Source of the DNA: Rosellinia necatrix
Taxonomy: Eukaryota; Ascomycota; Sordariomycetes; Xylariales; Xylariaceae
Reading direction: 5' to 3'
Length of the DNA stretch: 64,000 nt
Assembly: GCA_021209875.1 (NCBI GenBank)
Contig: JAGYVD010000009.1
Span: forward strand, 1,426,001 to 1,490,000
Shown in pieces: positions 23,970-34,323 of the stretch (position 1 is its first letter; each line of letters starts with the position of its first letter). Made by a program: the position numbers and the translations under genes. The notes beneath the pieces are model-generated. The model worked only from the letters and a program-made list of their open reading frames with translations, searched no databases and had not been told where the DNA came from.

Positions 23970-24402
23970 GGCCGGCCTCGACGAAGCGCATGGGCCGCAG
24001 CAGCGGCCCGTAGCCCTGCGCGTGCACGGTGCCGGACAGCCAGGCCATCCACTCGACGACGCGCACCCGTCCGAGGGTGTCCCGTCCGAGAAGCCCAGCA
24101 GCTTCGTCATCGTCGTTGTTGTTGCTGTCGTTGTTGCTGCTTGCCTGCGCGGCGATCATGTTCGCGATCGCCAGCTGCTCCGTCACCACCTCGCCGTCGA
24201 CCACGAGCACCGGCACGTAGCCCGCCGGGCTGATGGCGCGGTACGCCGCCGTCGAGAGGCTGCCGTCCGCCGACTCCAGCCCGCCGCCGTCCGCCGCGAA
24301 CCGCATCGCCACCGCCCGGAACGGTATCCCCAACTGCAGGAGCAGCGCGTGCGGCACGAAGGAGCAGGCTCTGTCCGCGTGGTAAAGGGTGATTTCGGGC
24401 AT
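23659..24402 (-). CDS. Glutathione S-transferase-like protein
   Basis: Single exon, 247 residues, with a thioredoxin-like N-terminal half and a helical C-terminal half, as in cytosolic GSTs that conjugate glutathione to electrophiles. The N-terminus (MPEITLYHADRACSFVPHALL) has the strand and helix start of the family with a Ser at 14 as possible activator. The motif GYVPVLVVDG stands for the cis-Pro strand and TEQLAIANMI for the glutathione-binding SNAIL-type segment (E then Q/S). The C-terminal half has RPTVVDLFLYLLWGW, matching the conserved TVVDxxxY pattern. Two acidic inserts are odd: SSNNDSNNNDDDE at about 88-100 and a run of ten Asp around 144-153, coded by a GAC repeat (23939-23967). 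Third codon positions are very G/C-rich. Class assignment (URE2-like, maleylacetoacetate isomerase-like or other) is not possible by eye. Confidence 0.8.
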
Positions 24403-25337
24403 TTTCTTTTTTTTTTTCCTTTTCTTGTGCTTTTTCTTGTTTTTTTTTCGATGCTTATATTTCTTGTGTCAGGTGATGGTGGTCTTGGTCATGTGGGTTT
24501 TCTGTTTTGTCTTGATACTTGCCAGGCAGGAGCTCATGTCGGGCTTCCCATTGTGCTTATATACGTCCATCTCCACTCTGTCACACATACCTGAACGGAT
24601 ACACACACGTACAATAGATACAATCGACGGAGTGTCGTGTAATACTCAACGCACTGCGGCGGTGACAGCTGCTGCTGTGGCTGGTGAAGCACTCGCCGGG
24701 CGCCATCGTAATCGTTGATGGTGATTCCTAATCATCCCACATGTGGCCCCGTAGCTCCCGACCCTACCCTCGTGCTCCCATCCCACATGCAATCCGATCA
24801 ACGAGCAGAGCCCTCAGTTTGTAATACCTGTCTCGCATGGGTCTTCTAATGCAGGAGCCGTTGTCGAGAAGCCAGTCTATAACCGTGCAAGCCGCGGGTA
24901 TCGAACGGCTGTAGTCGCTTAAAAGGGGGTATTGTAATTACCCATCTCTCGACATTTTTCAGCGTCGGTGGTTCTACCTGTACCTTTAGCCGTCTGCTGT
25001 AGGGCGTGGCTTACTCACGTCCTACACAGGCCGGTGAGAATCAAACACCGCGGAGAAAGGTTTACTCCAGTCGGCTTTTGTATCAATCCCTAATACCTGT
25101 TCTAGAGGGGTTACGTCTACGAGGGGGGGCATTGCCAGGCCACTTTTCGCGTCAACTAAGAACATAATAGACGATCGACTTTTTGAGTAATGAATATTCC
25201 TGTATTGATCTTGTTTATGGAGGTTTCTACGTAGGATCGGCATGCGCAATCGGGCACCGATCCAACCATATCCTCTCTCTGCCGCCTGCTTAGCCAAGCC
25301 CACCACCGTCTAAGAGCACAACCTCACCACGGCGAAC
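24403..25337. other. Intergenic, one small doubtful ORF
   Basis: About 935 bases between the GST start and the E2/F-box stop. T-rich tracts just upstream of the GST start (24405-24450) and no TATA are seen. A 94-residue minus-strand frame at 25022-25306 is listed separately. Confidence 0.45.
25022..25306 (-). CDS. Small ORF, unknown
   Basis: Open frame of 94 residues starting 32 bases past the stop of the E2/F-box gene on the same strand. The C-terminal half (PLVDVTPLEQVLGIDTKADW and on) has protein-like composition, but no family is recognised. It could be a downstream exon or relic. Fungal genes are not usually this close on one strand, so a separate gene is doubtful. Confidence 0.2.
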   Translation of the reverse strand: MVGLAKQAAERGYGWIGARLRMPILRRNLHKQDQYRNIHYSKSRSSIMFLVDAKSGLAMPPLVDVTPLEQVLGIDTKADWSKPFSAVFDSHRPV

Positions 25338-27470
25338 TCAGTGTCCACGTCCACGTCCACGTCCACGTCCGCGTCCTCGCCCGCCTTCAGAGGCATGACC
25401 ATCCCTCGCCGGCGGTGACGTCCGACGGCCGGGGAAAAAGCTGTACGAGGCGCGGAGCTGCGAGGAGGTGTGATCCAGGTAACCGCCGGCGACCCACGCG
25501 CGCTCCTCGCGGGTGAGTTGGATGGAGGGGTCGCGCGTGAAGCGCAGGCGCATGGCCTTGCGCTGGTCGAAGGCCCAGCGCGAGTAGCCGGCGGCCATGC
25601 TGGCCTCGACGGCGCCGCGCAGGACGGCGGTGAAGCTCTGCGCGGACGGGACGTGCCGCAGGCCCATCTCCCGCAGGAAGGCGGGGAAGCCGTCGACGGC
25701 GTGCAGGCGGCGGACCTCGGCCGCGAGGCGCGCCGCGGCGCCGTGCGGCGGCCCGCCGTGGCGCGCGTAGAGCCCGTCGCGCACCCGCGCCAGCGTCTCC
25801 GCCCGCGACGACGGCCGCGCCGTGCGCCGGAACAGCTCCGAGAACATGAGAAGCCGGTACGACGTGCGCGAGCCCTGGAACGTCTGGTCCAGCCGGTACA
25901 CCGACACCGGGTCGCGCTCCATGTACGACAGCTCGGCCCGGCCGGCGCCCTTGTCGTCGAGCAGCCAGACGACGTTGCGGGTGACGGCCTCGGTGATGAT
26001 TGCCTTGCGCAGGGTGTCGGTGACGGGGACGTCCGAGATCAGGAGCGCGACGAGGAGGTGACCCAGGTTGGGGCAGTCGGTCTTGGACCGCTTGCCGCCC
26101 TCGAAGTCGCGCAGGAGCTTGTTGGCCTGCTGGACGATATCGGGGTTCTCCGTCGCGAGGCACACGAGCAGGTGGAAGAGGTGGAAGTAGGACTCGATCG
26201 CCTTCTCGGATGCGTGGCGGAGGGTGCTCTTCTTCCCGTCGCCGCGGTCGAGCCTCTCTGTCGTCTGGTTCAGCCGCACGACGATGTCGTTCATGAACGT
26301 GAAGAGTAAATGCGCCCCCGAAACGCCCACCGAGACGGACGACGTCATCCTCAGTTGAGAGGTGAGCGCCGCCAACGACGTGTGAGCGTTGCCCCTGACA
26401 CGGTTCCAGTGGGACCTCGAGATCGGAATCGGGAGCCAGTGGCTGAATCGTATGTTTTGGACCGAGTTGCGGACGCCCATGTGTACGACCGCGTCCTCCG
26501 AGATCAGATCAAACTCAGAAGAAACCTGTCCCCGGTCAACCAAGACGCCAACTCCAAGCTTGGTGGATTTATACTCCATTTTCAGACAGAAGCACTGTAG
26601 CTCACGCTGCCGGATAACATCAAAGTCTCGTATAATCCGACTAACCCTGGGCCACGCACGGGAGAAGTTGGTGAGATGTTCGAAATCGTCTAAGTGTTCG
26701 ATGATCATCAAAAGGATTTCATTGGGTAGTTTATCAATGTTGAATCCGACACGACTGCCCTCACGGGTTCCAGCGAATAACATCTGCTGCCGCCACTGTC
26801 CCACCTGTCTTTCTCGGTTCAGCTCCGCGCTATCAGACGTGTGAGTACGTTGAGGGCTCGGGTGTGTAGCAGAACCGCTGGAAGAATGGATCATGGGCCA
26901 TTGCTCAAGACTTCGGCTAACACGCGCGTCAAAGCTTGTCGGGGCTGGAGGCTTCCTAGCCCGTCGGGACCTATTACCAGTCCTGAATTGGCATTTCTTG
27001 CACTCGTAGGTCTCTTTCAAGTACCGGCGGCCCGTGTCCCGGTAGGAAGCCAGGTCGCGCTTTCCGTCGTAATCCTCCTGTTCCAGGCTGTCACTGTCGA
27101 AGAAGCTTAGGAGCTGGATGGCAATTCCCTTAAGCGTATACGCCGGCGTATATTCTTCGCCGACCTTCAAGATAGTGGCACATATAAAGCTCCCGTAAAC
27201 GTTTGGATGCTGGACCGACGAATCCATCGAAACGTAAGGTGGCTGGACGGGGTATGTGTGAGGGAATCGAAGGCTCAAGTGCAAGGGAGGGTAGTCATCG
27301 GGATAAAGAACGAGGCAAGCCGTGTAGATATCGTCTTCACAAGGATGAAGCGTGATCTTGGGGTATGGCTCCGTGACGAGCTCATTGATGTCCAGGAGAA
27401 GGCGTCGATGGTAGAGCTTGGCGGCGCCGTCCCCATGAGAAGGAACCAAGCTAGTGGCCGACATGGCCAT
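25338..27470 (-). CDS. E2 ubiquitin-conjugating fold fused to F-box
   Basis: One exon encoding 710 residues from the ATG at 27470; the frame is open to 27536, but the second Met (MAMSATSL) starts the conserved part. Residues about 18-128 form a UBC fold: RRLLLDINEL helix, LSLRFPHTYPVQPP (the FPxxYPxxPP core) and HPNVYGSFICATIL with the HPN motif at 88-90 and the likely catalytic Cys97. The spacing from HPN to Cys is one residue shorter than in typical E2s. A small CxxC (about 157-160) and a basic linker follow, then an F-box at about 244-288 (IDKLPNEILLMIIEHLDDFEHL). The C-terminal half is unrecognised and GC-rich, ending in a Gly-Arg tail of about 14 residues. If both parts work, the protein could bring its own E2 activity to an SCF (Skp1-cullin-F-box) ligase, which is inference. 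UBC/F-box combinations may be known in fungi, but I cannot check. Confidence 0.75.
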   Translation of the reverse strand: MAMSATSLVPSHGDGAAKLYHRRLLLDINELVTEPYPKITLHPCEDDIYTACLVLYPDDYPPLHLSLRFPHTYPVQPPYVSMDSSVQHPNVYGSFICATILKVGEEYTPAYTLKGIAIQLLSFFDSDSLEQEDYDGKRDLASYRDTGRRYLKETYECKKCQFRTGNRSRRARKPPAPTSFDARVSRSLEQWPMIHSSSGSATHPSPQRTHTSDSAELNRERQVGQWRQQMLFAGTREGSRVGFNIDKLPNEILLMIIEHLDDFEHLTNFSRAWPRVSRIIRDFDVIRQRELQCFCLKMEYKSTKLGVGVLVDRGQVSSEFDLISEDAVVHMGVRNSVQNIRFSHWLPIPISRSHWNRVRGNAHTSLAALTSQLRMTSSVSVGVSGAHLLFTFMNDIVVRLNQTTERLDRGDGKKSTLRHASEKAIESYFHLFHLLVCLATENPDIVQQANKLLRDFEGGKRSKTDCPNLGHLLVALLISDVPVTDTLRKAIITEAVTRNVVWLLDDKGAGRAELSYMERDPVSVYRLDQTFQGSRTSYRLLMFSELFRRTARPSSRAETLARVRDGLYARHGGPPHGAAARLAAEVRRLHAVDGFPAFLREMGLRHVPSAQSFTAVLRGAVEASMAAGYSRWAFDQRKAMRLRFTRDPSIQLTREERAWVAGGYLDHTSSQLRASYSFFPGRRTSPPARDGHASEGGRGRGRGRGRGRGH

Positions 27471-28755
27471 ATTATGTAGTCTGATGCAGCCGATATAAAC
27501 AAATAAATGTCTCGGTCGATTCAGTGTTTCGCGCAACGCAGATAGGCCGTTTCTCTGGTAACAAAGTCGAAAGGTAGTACCCTAAGCAGGCAGGTAGATA
27601 GGTAGGTGTAGGTGGTTGAAGGATAGGACTGGTTCTTGCTGCTTCCCAAATCCTATGGGGAAGACAGAAACCAAACGATGAGATGGTGCCCTCTCTTCTC
27701 TTTAAATAGGTAGGTAGACTAGAAAGATCAGAAATTACCTACGTCGCTAAAGCTCTCAGCCTCAATGACCGGACTGACTCACTGCGGTGAAGCCACTACA
27801 CGATAATAGTATCACCCCGGCTAAGTTGGTGTGTGTAGAATTACCTAGGTAGGTGTCCTAGAGCGCTATGGTTAGTTTGCACAGGGAGTCAATCGCTAGG
27901 TTGATTGACTACCTCTTTCAGCTCGCCGCAGTTGTCTCCTGTGATGTGATTGGTTGGTGTATAACTAACTAGGTAGGTGAACCCCAAGCAATTACCCAAA
28001 CAAGGAGCACGGTACGAACGTCTGCGTGGCAATTACCCACCATTCTTGGCAATAGCCTACAGTGCGGACCCATGCCAAGCACCGCTTCAAGGTAGGACAA
28101 AGTGAAGCAGGCTTGCTTTGGTATGCGAAGCCGTATAATAATTTATTATTTGCACTATAAGCTAATGCCAAGAATGGTGGGTAATTCCCACGCGGACTTT
28201 AATACCTTAGGTTAAGTATTAAGTGCTTGTATAAGCCTGGGTAAGATCCTTAGCGTCGTCTAAGCCACTGTTACCGTACATTGTTTTCAACTCGGTGACA
28301 CACAGACTCGACGCGTTTGCAGCAACGACGAGCTTATTGAAGAAAATTTATTCTCTCCGTGCAAACTGAAGATATCGCCAGTATGCTTATGCAAAGTTAA
28401 GGCAGCTTTAATGTGTGAGTGTCGCGCATGTATGGGAAGGACGGCCCACAGTGTTCAGTGGTTACCCACTAGGTACGGTGGGCTTCATATCAACTGCTCC
28501 ATCTCCATCCTTTCTATCTACAACTTCGCAATCCAGCCGCTCTTGTTAAGGCATGATAATATTCTCTATTGAAGGTTTCTATGCAAAAAGGTATATCCAA
28601 AACAAACACCGTTGATAAACACTGCCTAGGTAAACAAACAGTAGTTTTACAATACATCCACGTTCAATCCTACCAGATGACCAAGAAGACATAAACAGAA
28701 AGAAAAAAAAAAGGCAGGTCAACAGCGTCGATCGCCCTTACCCTTGCCGCTGACC
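27471..28755. other. Intergenic with a MITE-like element
   Basis: About 1.3 kb between two minus-strand genes, holding the promoter of the E2/F-box gene. Three copies of the TAGGTAGGT motif lie at 27590-27610, 27845 and 27970. A 182-bp inverted-repeat element lies in the middle. No other gene is seen. Confidence 0.55.
28018..28199. mobile_element. MITE-like element with ~38-bp inverted repeats
   Basis: The left end (28018-28055) and right end (28162-28199) are near-complementary; the core AATTACCCACCATTCTTGGC and its exact complement are present, with scattered mismatches outward (CTGCGTGGC against CCGCGTGGG). The inside contains a second, weaker inverted pair (CATGCCAAGCA.../...GCTTTGGTATG). 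No coding capacity. A non-autonomous DNA transposon is the simplest reading. A target duplication is not clear: TA occurs near both ends but not exactly at the repeat edge on the left. Confidence 0.7.
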
Positions 28756-30510
28756 CTATCCTTGCCTAGCCCGCTTCTTCGGCGACCGTTCCTCATCGTC
28801 ATGATCTTCGACCAAGGCCCGCTTGGGCGACGGTGTTCTCTGCTGGGTGTTCGACAAGGCCCGCTTGGGCGACGGTGTCCTCGGCCGGGTGTTCAGCATC
28901 ATGGCGTCGAGAGCCTCGGAAGCCATGGCCTCGGGTGTGGGGGCGTCCCTGGGGGAAGCCGCGGCATTCTCGCCCGCGCCGCCCGTAGTGGGTTCTTGCA
29001 TCGGCGGCGAGAGACCGCCGGTCGGCGTCGGGGCCACGAGCACGGGGCTCCCGCCGGGCTGGAGGAGGCCCGCGCCGCCCTTGACTGGTGAGGCCGAGCC
29101 GCTGGCAGGCCCGGGGGGTCCGACGAGAGTCAGGCCCGGGATCCTGGACGGCGATAGGCGTGGGCCTGCTGGGTCGTCCGCGCTAGGACCCTGTTGCGTT
29201 GACGGCGACGGCGGCACGTTCTCGTTTTGTGCAGGGCCCGACTCTCCGGTGGGCAGGTCGTTGGGCGGTTCTGTTCCCGCGGAGGGGGGGGTCTCCGCAG
29301 GCGGGCTCGGCGAACGAGAAAATGGTTGGGGCGCGGATTGGGGCGACTGGGGGGGCGAGTGGCTGCGGGGGATCATGAAGGTGTGCGTCTTCTTCTGGAA
29401 GACGTCCCACTTCTCGTCCTCGGGCGTGATCCTGTCATCGGCGGACGGGCAACCGCTGAGGTGGAGGGGTTCGTAGTTGCAGTCCTCGCTGGGGACCTCG
29501 AGCGCGAGCCGCACCCGGTACCCCGACTTCTCGATGGTCTGGTGCGCGCAGGCCGCCATCAGGTTCTGCCGGTACATGTCGAGCTGGTAGTTCTCCTCGA
29601 ACGGCTGCCACAGGAAGTCCCGGCTGATGACGAGGCCCTCGCCCTGCGAGCGCCGGTACTCGAGCATCCGGAGCCGGCGCAGGAACTCGCACGAGACGGC
29701 GTAGGCGATCAGCCCGGTCTGCCAGTACGGGTCGGCCCCCTCGACAGCGATATCGCGGGTGCCGAAATCCCGGACTCTGGTGGCTTGCATTGACAGTTCG
29801 ATGCATCCTTCTGCGAGGATAGGGATGAGCCGTTGCATTATTAGAGTCATCCGGTCTGTTCGGTTTTCAGGGAAAGGGTCGACAATGGCGAGGTCGGTAA
29901 CTTCTCTGTCGGTGTAGGTCTTGGTCTCTTTGTCGTTATTTGATTCGTGTTTCGGCGCTATCCTAGCAATGATCGTAACCCAACCATGTTCGACATGGAT
30001 GGGGAGAAGGAGGAATTCCCGGTTCCGCATCGAATTGAACATGTAATGCAGAGTCCAGCATGGGTCGCAGCCGGGCTTTGTGCACTGTTTCTTGCTTATC
30101 TTCTGGATCGTCTCCTGAAACGCTTCGGAGCTTTTTGGAAAGAGATCGATATGATCAAGCGCCGGGGTGGAAACCAGGTTCCCATCAGAGAGCTTCCTGT
30201 GCTCCCAGAAAATTCCGTTTCGAAGCGAAAGGGGCTCGATCGGTCGGTTCCAGTTGACCTGGAGCATGTACATCGAATCGGCCATCGTGGAGATGTGTTG
30301 GACAGCTTCCTTCACCCCGCCGGATAATGGCTTATGCCATCCGAATTTGACCCAAGAGGAGCTAACGAGACGCGCTGCTGCCGTGGGCTGTCCTCGTTTT
30401 GGGGTTGGGTTTGCCTTTCCAATCTTTTTGGGCGAAACCTTCCTCTCCGGTAATTTCCTTCTCCCCTCTACTACCTCTGGCCCCTCCGTCTTTTTCCTAG
30501 TAGGCGCCAT
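28756..30510 (-). CDS. Ulp1-like protease-fold protein, catalytic Cys apparently lost
   Basis: Single exon, 584 residues. The N-terminal 50 are Lys/Arg/Pro-rich. Residues about 55-285 resemble the core of Ulp1/C48 (SUMO/NEDD8) peptidases: LLLPIHVEHGWVTII with His175 before Trp, LAIVDPFPEN with Asp211, and DPYWQTGLIAYAV, which sits where Ulp1 has the Q...DCG(V/I) stretch. Here the residue before Gly266 is Thr265, so the Cys nucleophile seems absent. This assignment rests on eye alignment and is tentative. Residues about 390-584 are Pro/Ser/Gly-rich and disordered, ending in two repeated units (RTPSPKRAL, near 555 and 568) and a basic tail that could be a nuclear signal. No intron was needed. 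An inactive, binding-only role would be inference. The protein may instead belong to an unrelated fungal family. Confidence 0.5.
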   Translation of the reverse strand: MAPTRKKTEGPEVVEGRRKLPERKVSPKKIGKANPTPKRGQPTAAARLVSSSWVKFGWHKPLSGGVKEAVQHISTMADSMYMLQVNWNRPIEPLSLRNGIFWEHRKLSDGNLVSTPALDHIDLFPKSSEAFQETIQKISKKQCTKPGCDPCWTLHYMFNSMRNREFLLLPIHVEHGWVTIIARIAPKHESNNDKETKTYTDREVTDLAIVDPFPENRTDRMTLIMQRLIPILAEGCIELSMQATRVRDFGTRDIAVEGADPYWQTGLIAYAVSCEFLRRLRMLEYRRSQGEGLVISRDFLWQPFEENYQLDMYRQNLMAACAHQTIEKSGYRVRLALEVPSEDCNYEPLHLSGCPSADDRITPEDEKWDVFQKKTHTFMIPRSHSPPQSPQSAPQPFSRSPSPPAETPPSAGTEPPNDLPTGESGPAQNENVPPSPSTQQGPSADDPAGPRLSPSRIPGLTLVGPPGPASGSASPVKGGAGLLQPGGSPVLVAPTPTGGLSPPMQEPTTGGAGENAAASPRDAPTPEAMASEALDAMMLNTRPRTPSPKRALSNTQQRTPSPKRALVEDHDDEERSPKKRARQG

Positions 30511-32245
30511 TTTCTGTAATCAAGAGGCTGTGGAGGCTGTGAAGCTGTGAAGGCTGTGTATGACTGTTAGTGCTCGTGCTGTTATGTCGATGTGTTTGAT
30601 CAATGCTCAGACTGTCGTTATCGAATCTACCTGTTCGCGGTGTCGACTTTATAGACTTGTCGGAACAAGAAAGATGCCATGATAATACAGTCTAACAAGA
30701 CCTTTATCATTAAGGAGGATCGATGAACAAGAAGAATGTTATGTGGCTGGCCACGAACACTATTTTCGAGGGCGTCGCTTTGTTCATCGAGTCAGCGTTT
30801 GGTGGGGACGGAAGCATCGATGAACCGTGGATGAATTAGCCAACACAAAGGGTGCCCTCGACTAACAAAGCAGAGCAGTAATGTTCATAACAAGACGCTT
30901 CCATTGTTTGCACGTCTCCTCATATTGTCTGAAGGTGCTAGCGAAAACTGGCGGCAAGATTCTGTTTTGAAGCGGACACTCAGCCTATGCGAGCTTCTAC
31001 AGAGCCAAATCTGTATAGTCTTACGAAATATCACGATGCCTCATCGCCTCACACGCCCAACACCAACGAGATGTCTACGCTAGATACGAATGCCCTCTAT
31101 TACTCGCCCTTGAAACAACCCTAGATTAGGTTACTGGAGAGAAATAGTACCTAGTCTTTTGAGAACAAAACATATTGTATAGTAAGTCTAGCAATCAAAG
31201 TTGGAACAAAGATCTAATTGCTCTCTATTCGCCAAGATCTTATAATGTTTGCCTTGCAACCTATCTACCTAGTTACTAAGAAGACGGCCACTAACCGAGG
31301 CTAGCTACTGACGACGAATAAGTAACGAGTTAAACGATATGATGGCGTAATCAACAACTTCAGTTAGGGTCTTGGCGGCGAGATGGATTGTCAAGACTTC
31401 TCAGTTTGGGACGTACGACTTAATAGCACAAACAGCCTTTTTACCTTTAAATCCTTGTGTATAGTTTTTGAGTGCTTGATGACGCTCACGTCAACGTGAC
31501 GCGACAGCCATAACTACAGCACACTTTGCGTACCTCCAGTGAGTCGTCGGTCGCATCGCTCTCTGCCTTTTATTTTACTTGTATAAGCAGGACTACTATC
31601 GGCCATCTCTGCTCCCCACAGACCCCTCGTATATGCACATAAAATAATGCGCGACATGCTGATCCTATCCGTCTTCGCAATACGAGGGATGGGCCACCCC
31701 TCATTAGCTACCCCTTGCAGGCCTTGTTTTACGACCCCGTCCGGGGCATCCAGCGGATCGCGGATCGCGGATTGCTGATTCGGTCCAGCCACACCCAGGA
31801 CTCCCCTTTGACTCTCCCACCCGAGCCACCAAGCGAACCGGGGCTGGCTCTGGATTGGCATTCGTAGGGGTTACACGATGCCATGTACATAATTACTGGA
31901 CAGGGGAGGAGGAGGCGGAATCTTGGCTCAGCCTCGGAACAAGTGAGATGACACCCAGTTATCGCACGAGCCCATGATCCAGCTCAGTTCACACATGGAA
32001 CTGTCTCAGACACAGCCGGTGTCTATCAGGATACAAGCCAGCAGTCAGTCAGTTCAGTCAGCTCAGTCAGCACTGACCGCATCTACGTAATTCTCCGACC
32101 CCCACCTCGAATCTGGTTCTCCTTCGCAGATGCGTCGTTGAGCCGCAGCCCGACCAACCCGGAGCGGCATCGTCTCGCGGCCAAAAGCCTCCGATCCTCC
32201 CCTCCTCCTCCTCCTCCGCGTCCTCTCCTCGGGTCATCGCCAGTC
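30511..32245. other. Intergenic, no gene seen
   Basis: About 1.7 kb between divergent genes, so it holds both promoters. Short open frames (for example 31514-31861 minus, 115 residues) have no recognisable motif. A CAGTCAGT-type repeat lies at 32040-32075 before the DUF3431 gene. Confidence 0.5.
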
Positions 32246-33524
32246 ATGGTCGCGTCGCCCCGCAGCCGGAGGAGATTGCTCATCGCGACGTTCGTGGCGA
32301 CGGCCCTCTTCTTGTTCTTCGCGCTGCGCACCCCCGACGCCCTCACCGGCCAGCTTGCCCGGCCGCGCCCGAACCCGAACCCGTTTCGGCCCGGACAGAC
32401 GATCGACGACGACGATGATGATGTCCGCAGCAGCAGCAGCAGCAGCAGCAGCAACAAGAACGACGACAGTGGCAAGAAGAATGCGGCGGCGGCGGCGGCC
32501 GAGGACCGCGAGCTCGAGCTGGTGGTAGCGAGCGTCAAGGCGGAGAACACGTCGTGGTTCGACACGTACCTGCCCGAGTGGCACAAGAACGTGTACGTGG
32601 CCGACGACCCGGGGGCGGCGCTGACGGTGCCGCGGAACAAGGGGCGCGAGGCGATGGTGTACCTGACGTACCTGATCGAGCGGTACGACAGCCTGCCGGC
32701 GGCCGTGGTGTTCGTGCACGCGTCGCGGTTCGCCTGGCACAACGACGACCCGGACTACGACGCGCTACCGGCGCTGCGGCGCCTGCGCCTCCCCTACCTG
32801 CGGCGCGAGGGCTACGTGAACCTGCGGTGCGTCTGGGTCATCGGGTGTCCGGGGGAGATCCGCCCGGCCATCGACGCCGCCGCCGATAAGCCCGAGGCCG
32901 TCACCGCCCGCCACGTCTACAAGCAGGCCTTCGAGGAGCTGCTCCCCGACGTCCCCCTCCCCGACCTCGTCGCCGTCAGCTGCTGCTCCCAGTTCGCCGT
33001 CACCCGCGACGCCGTCCGCCGCCGCCCCAGGGCCGACTACGTCCGCTACCGCGACTGGCTGCTCGCCACGCCGCTGGACGATGCTCTGAATGGGCGCGTC
33101 TTCGAGTTCGCCTGGCATAGTGAGTGTCCTTCACCCTCCCACACTCTCCTCTCACGTCTCCCTACCCTTGAAAATTTTACACTGCACTACACTACAATAC
33201 AGTATAATACACCACACCACACTATACCTCCTATCCTATACAAGCCTCTTTTTGTTTTTCTTTTTTATGATATTTTTCTTAACGGCAAGGCAAATACTTA
33301 TGCATGTTTCCGCTCCAGTCATATTCGGCAAGGAAGCCGTGCACTGCCCCCCGGCAGCTTCCTGCTACTGCAACGTCTTCGGGCTCTGCGACCTCGAGCC
33401 GCCCTGCCGCGACGACTCCTCCTGCGAGGGCCGCTACGTGCTCCCGCCCTTTTCCTCGCTGCCCAAGGGCTGGCCCCTCGTTGGCTGGCAGCACGAGGAG
33501 CGCAACTTCACTGGCCCGCTCTGA
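32246..33524 (+). CDS. DUF3431 family type II membrane protein
   Basis: Two exons, 32246..33119 and 33319..33524, join as CATA|TC to 359 residues. After a basic N-terminus (SPRSRRR) one hydrophobic segment at 11-27 suggests a signal anchor with the rest in the secretory lumen or outside. A low-complexity stretch follows (Asp run, Ser run coded by AGC repeats, Ala run) to about 92. The DUF3431 domain starts around LELVVASVKAENTSW and includes YLTYLIERYDSLPAAVVFVHASR, LRCVWVIGCPGE and, in exon 2, IIFGKEAVHCPP with a Cys-rich end (CYCNVFGLC, CRDDSSC). The family has no established reaction; it is often found in fungal secretory or glycan contexts, and a glycosyltransferase-like fold has been suggested only loosely. 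The 199-bp intron is longer than most here. Third codon positions are very G/C-rich. Confidence 0.85.
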
Positions 33525-34282
33525 AAAAAAAAAGAAATGGGAGGGAGAAAAACATGGGGAGTACACAGGGTGAAGAGACGATAAAAGGAACGGGTGAGAA
33601 GGAAGGAAGGAAAAAAAACAAGAATTTCCACTACCACCACCGCCACCATCACCACCACCACCACCACAAACGCCACTTTTTAGGGGCGAGATGATCATAG
33701 TAGGCCATCTCGATCTTTCAACTCTGCTATCTATTCATGGCTTTAGAAACTAGGGAGGATCCAGGCGCCAGTTGGATACGAAAACAAAATAGATAACAAA
33801 TCGTCACACAGAATATAGTAAGACTTCTCTCATCGAACGTTTGGGGCGACAATTGGAGTTTTCTGACATGGTCTGGCCCCAGGACAGAGCATCCATGCAC
33901 GCATGCACAGGCGTTTTGGGACATTTTGGATCGGCATATCATTATTAAAAGGGACTCGGAAATATGTATTAGTCAAAGATTAGCTTTAATAGATCTGGGG
34001 AGGCGGACAGGCGCCCGACTCCCTGGGAACCAGCGGGCAGGGTTGTTTTATCTATGCCGTTTCTCGTGAAGCTCTCGACAACCTGGTCCATGGCGGCAAT
34101 ATGGAGTCGAGTAGCTACTTAGCATACCCAAGCTGACCAGGGTGAGTGGTTCACTCATCTATCCCTTATACACATTGGATCTATCTCATGTCTATAATCT
34201 CCAACGAGACAAAAAAACAAACCCAACAACAACAGCTCCCAAGAAAAAGCCCACATATTCTATATATTCGCATCGTGCATCC

Positions 34283-34323
<41 letters not shown>

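Noticed and set aside
23650..24594. 314-residue plus-strand frame over the GST
   Set aside because: Antisense shadow; low-complexity Val run comes from the GAC repeat.
25470..26309. 279-residue plus-strand frame over the E2/F-box gene
   Set aside because: Antisense shadow in GC-rich codons with no domain.
33090..33524. Single-frame protein starting inside the DUF3431 intron
   Set aside because: Its first part is AT-rich intron; the end is exon 2 of the DUF3431 gene.
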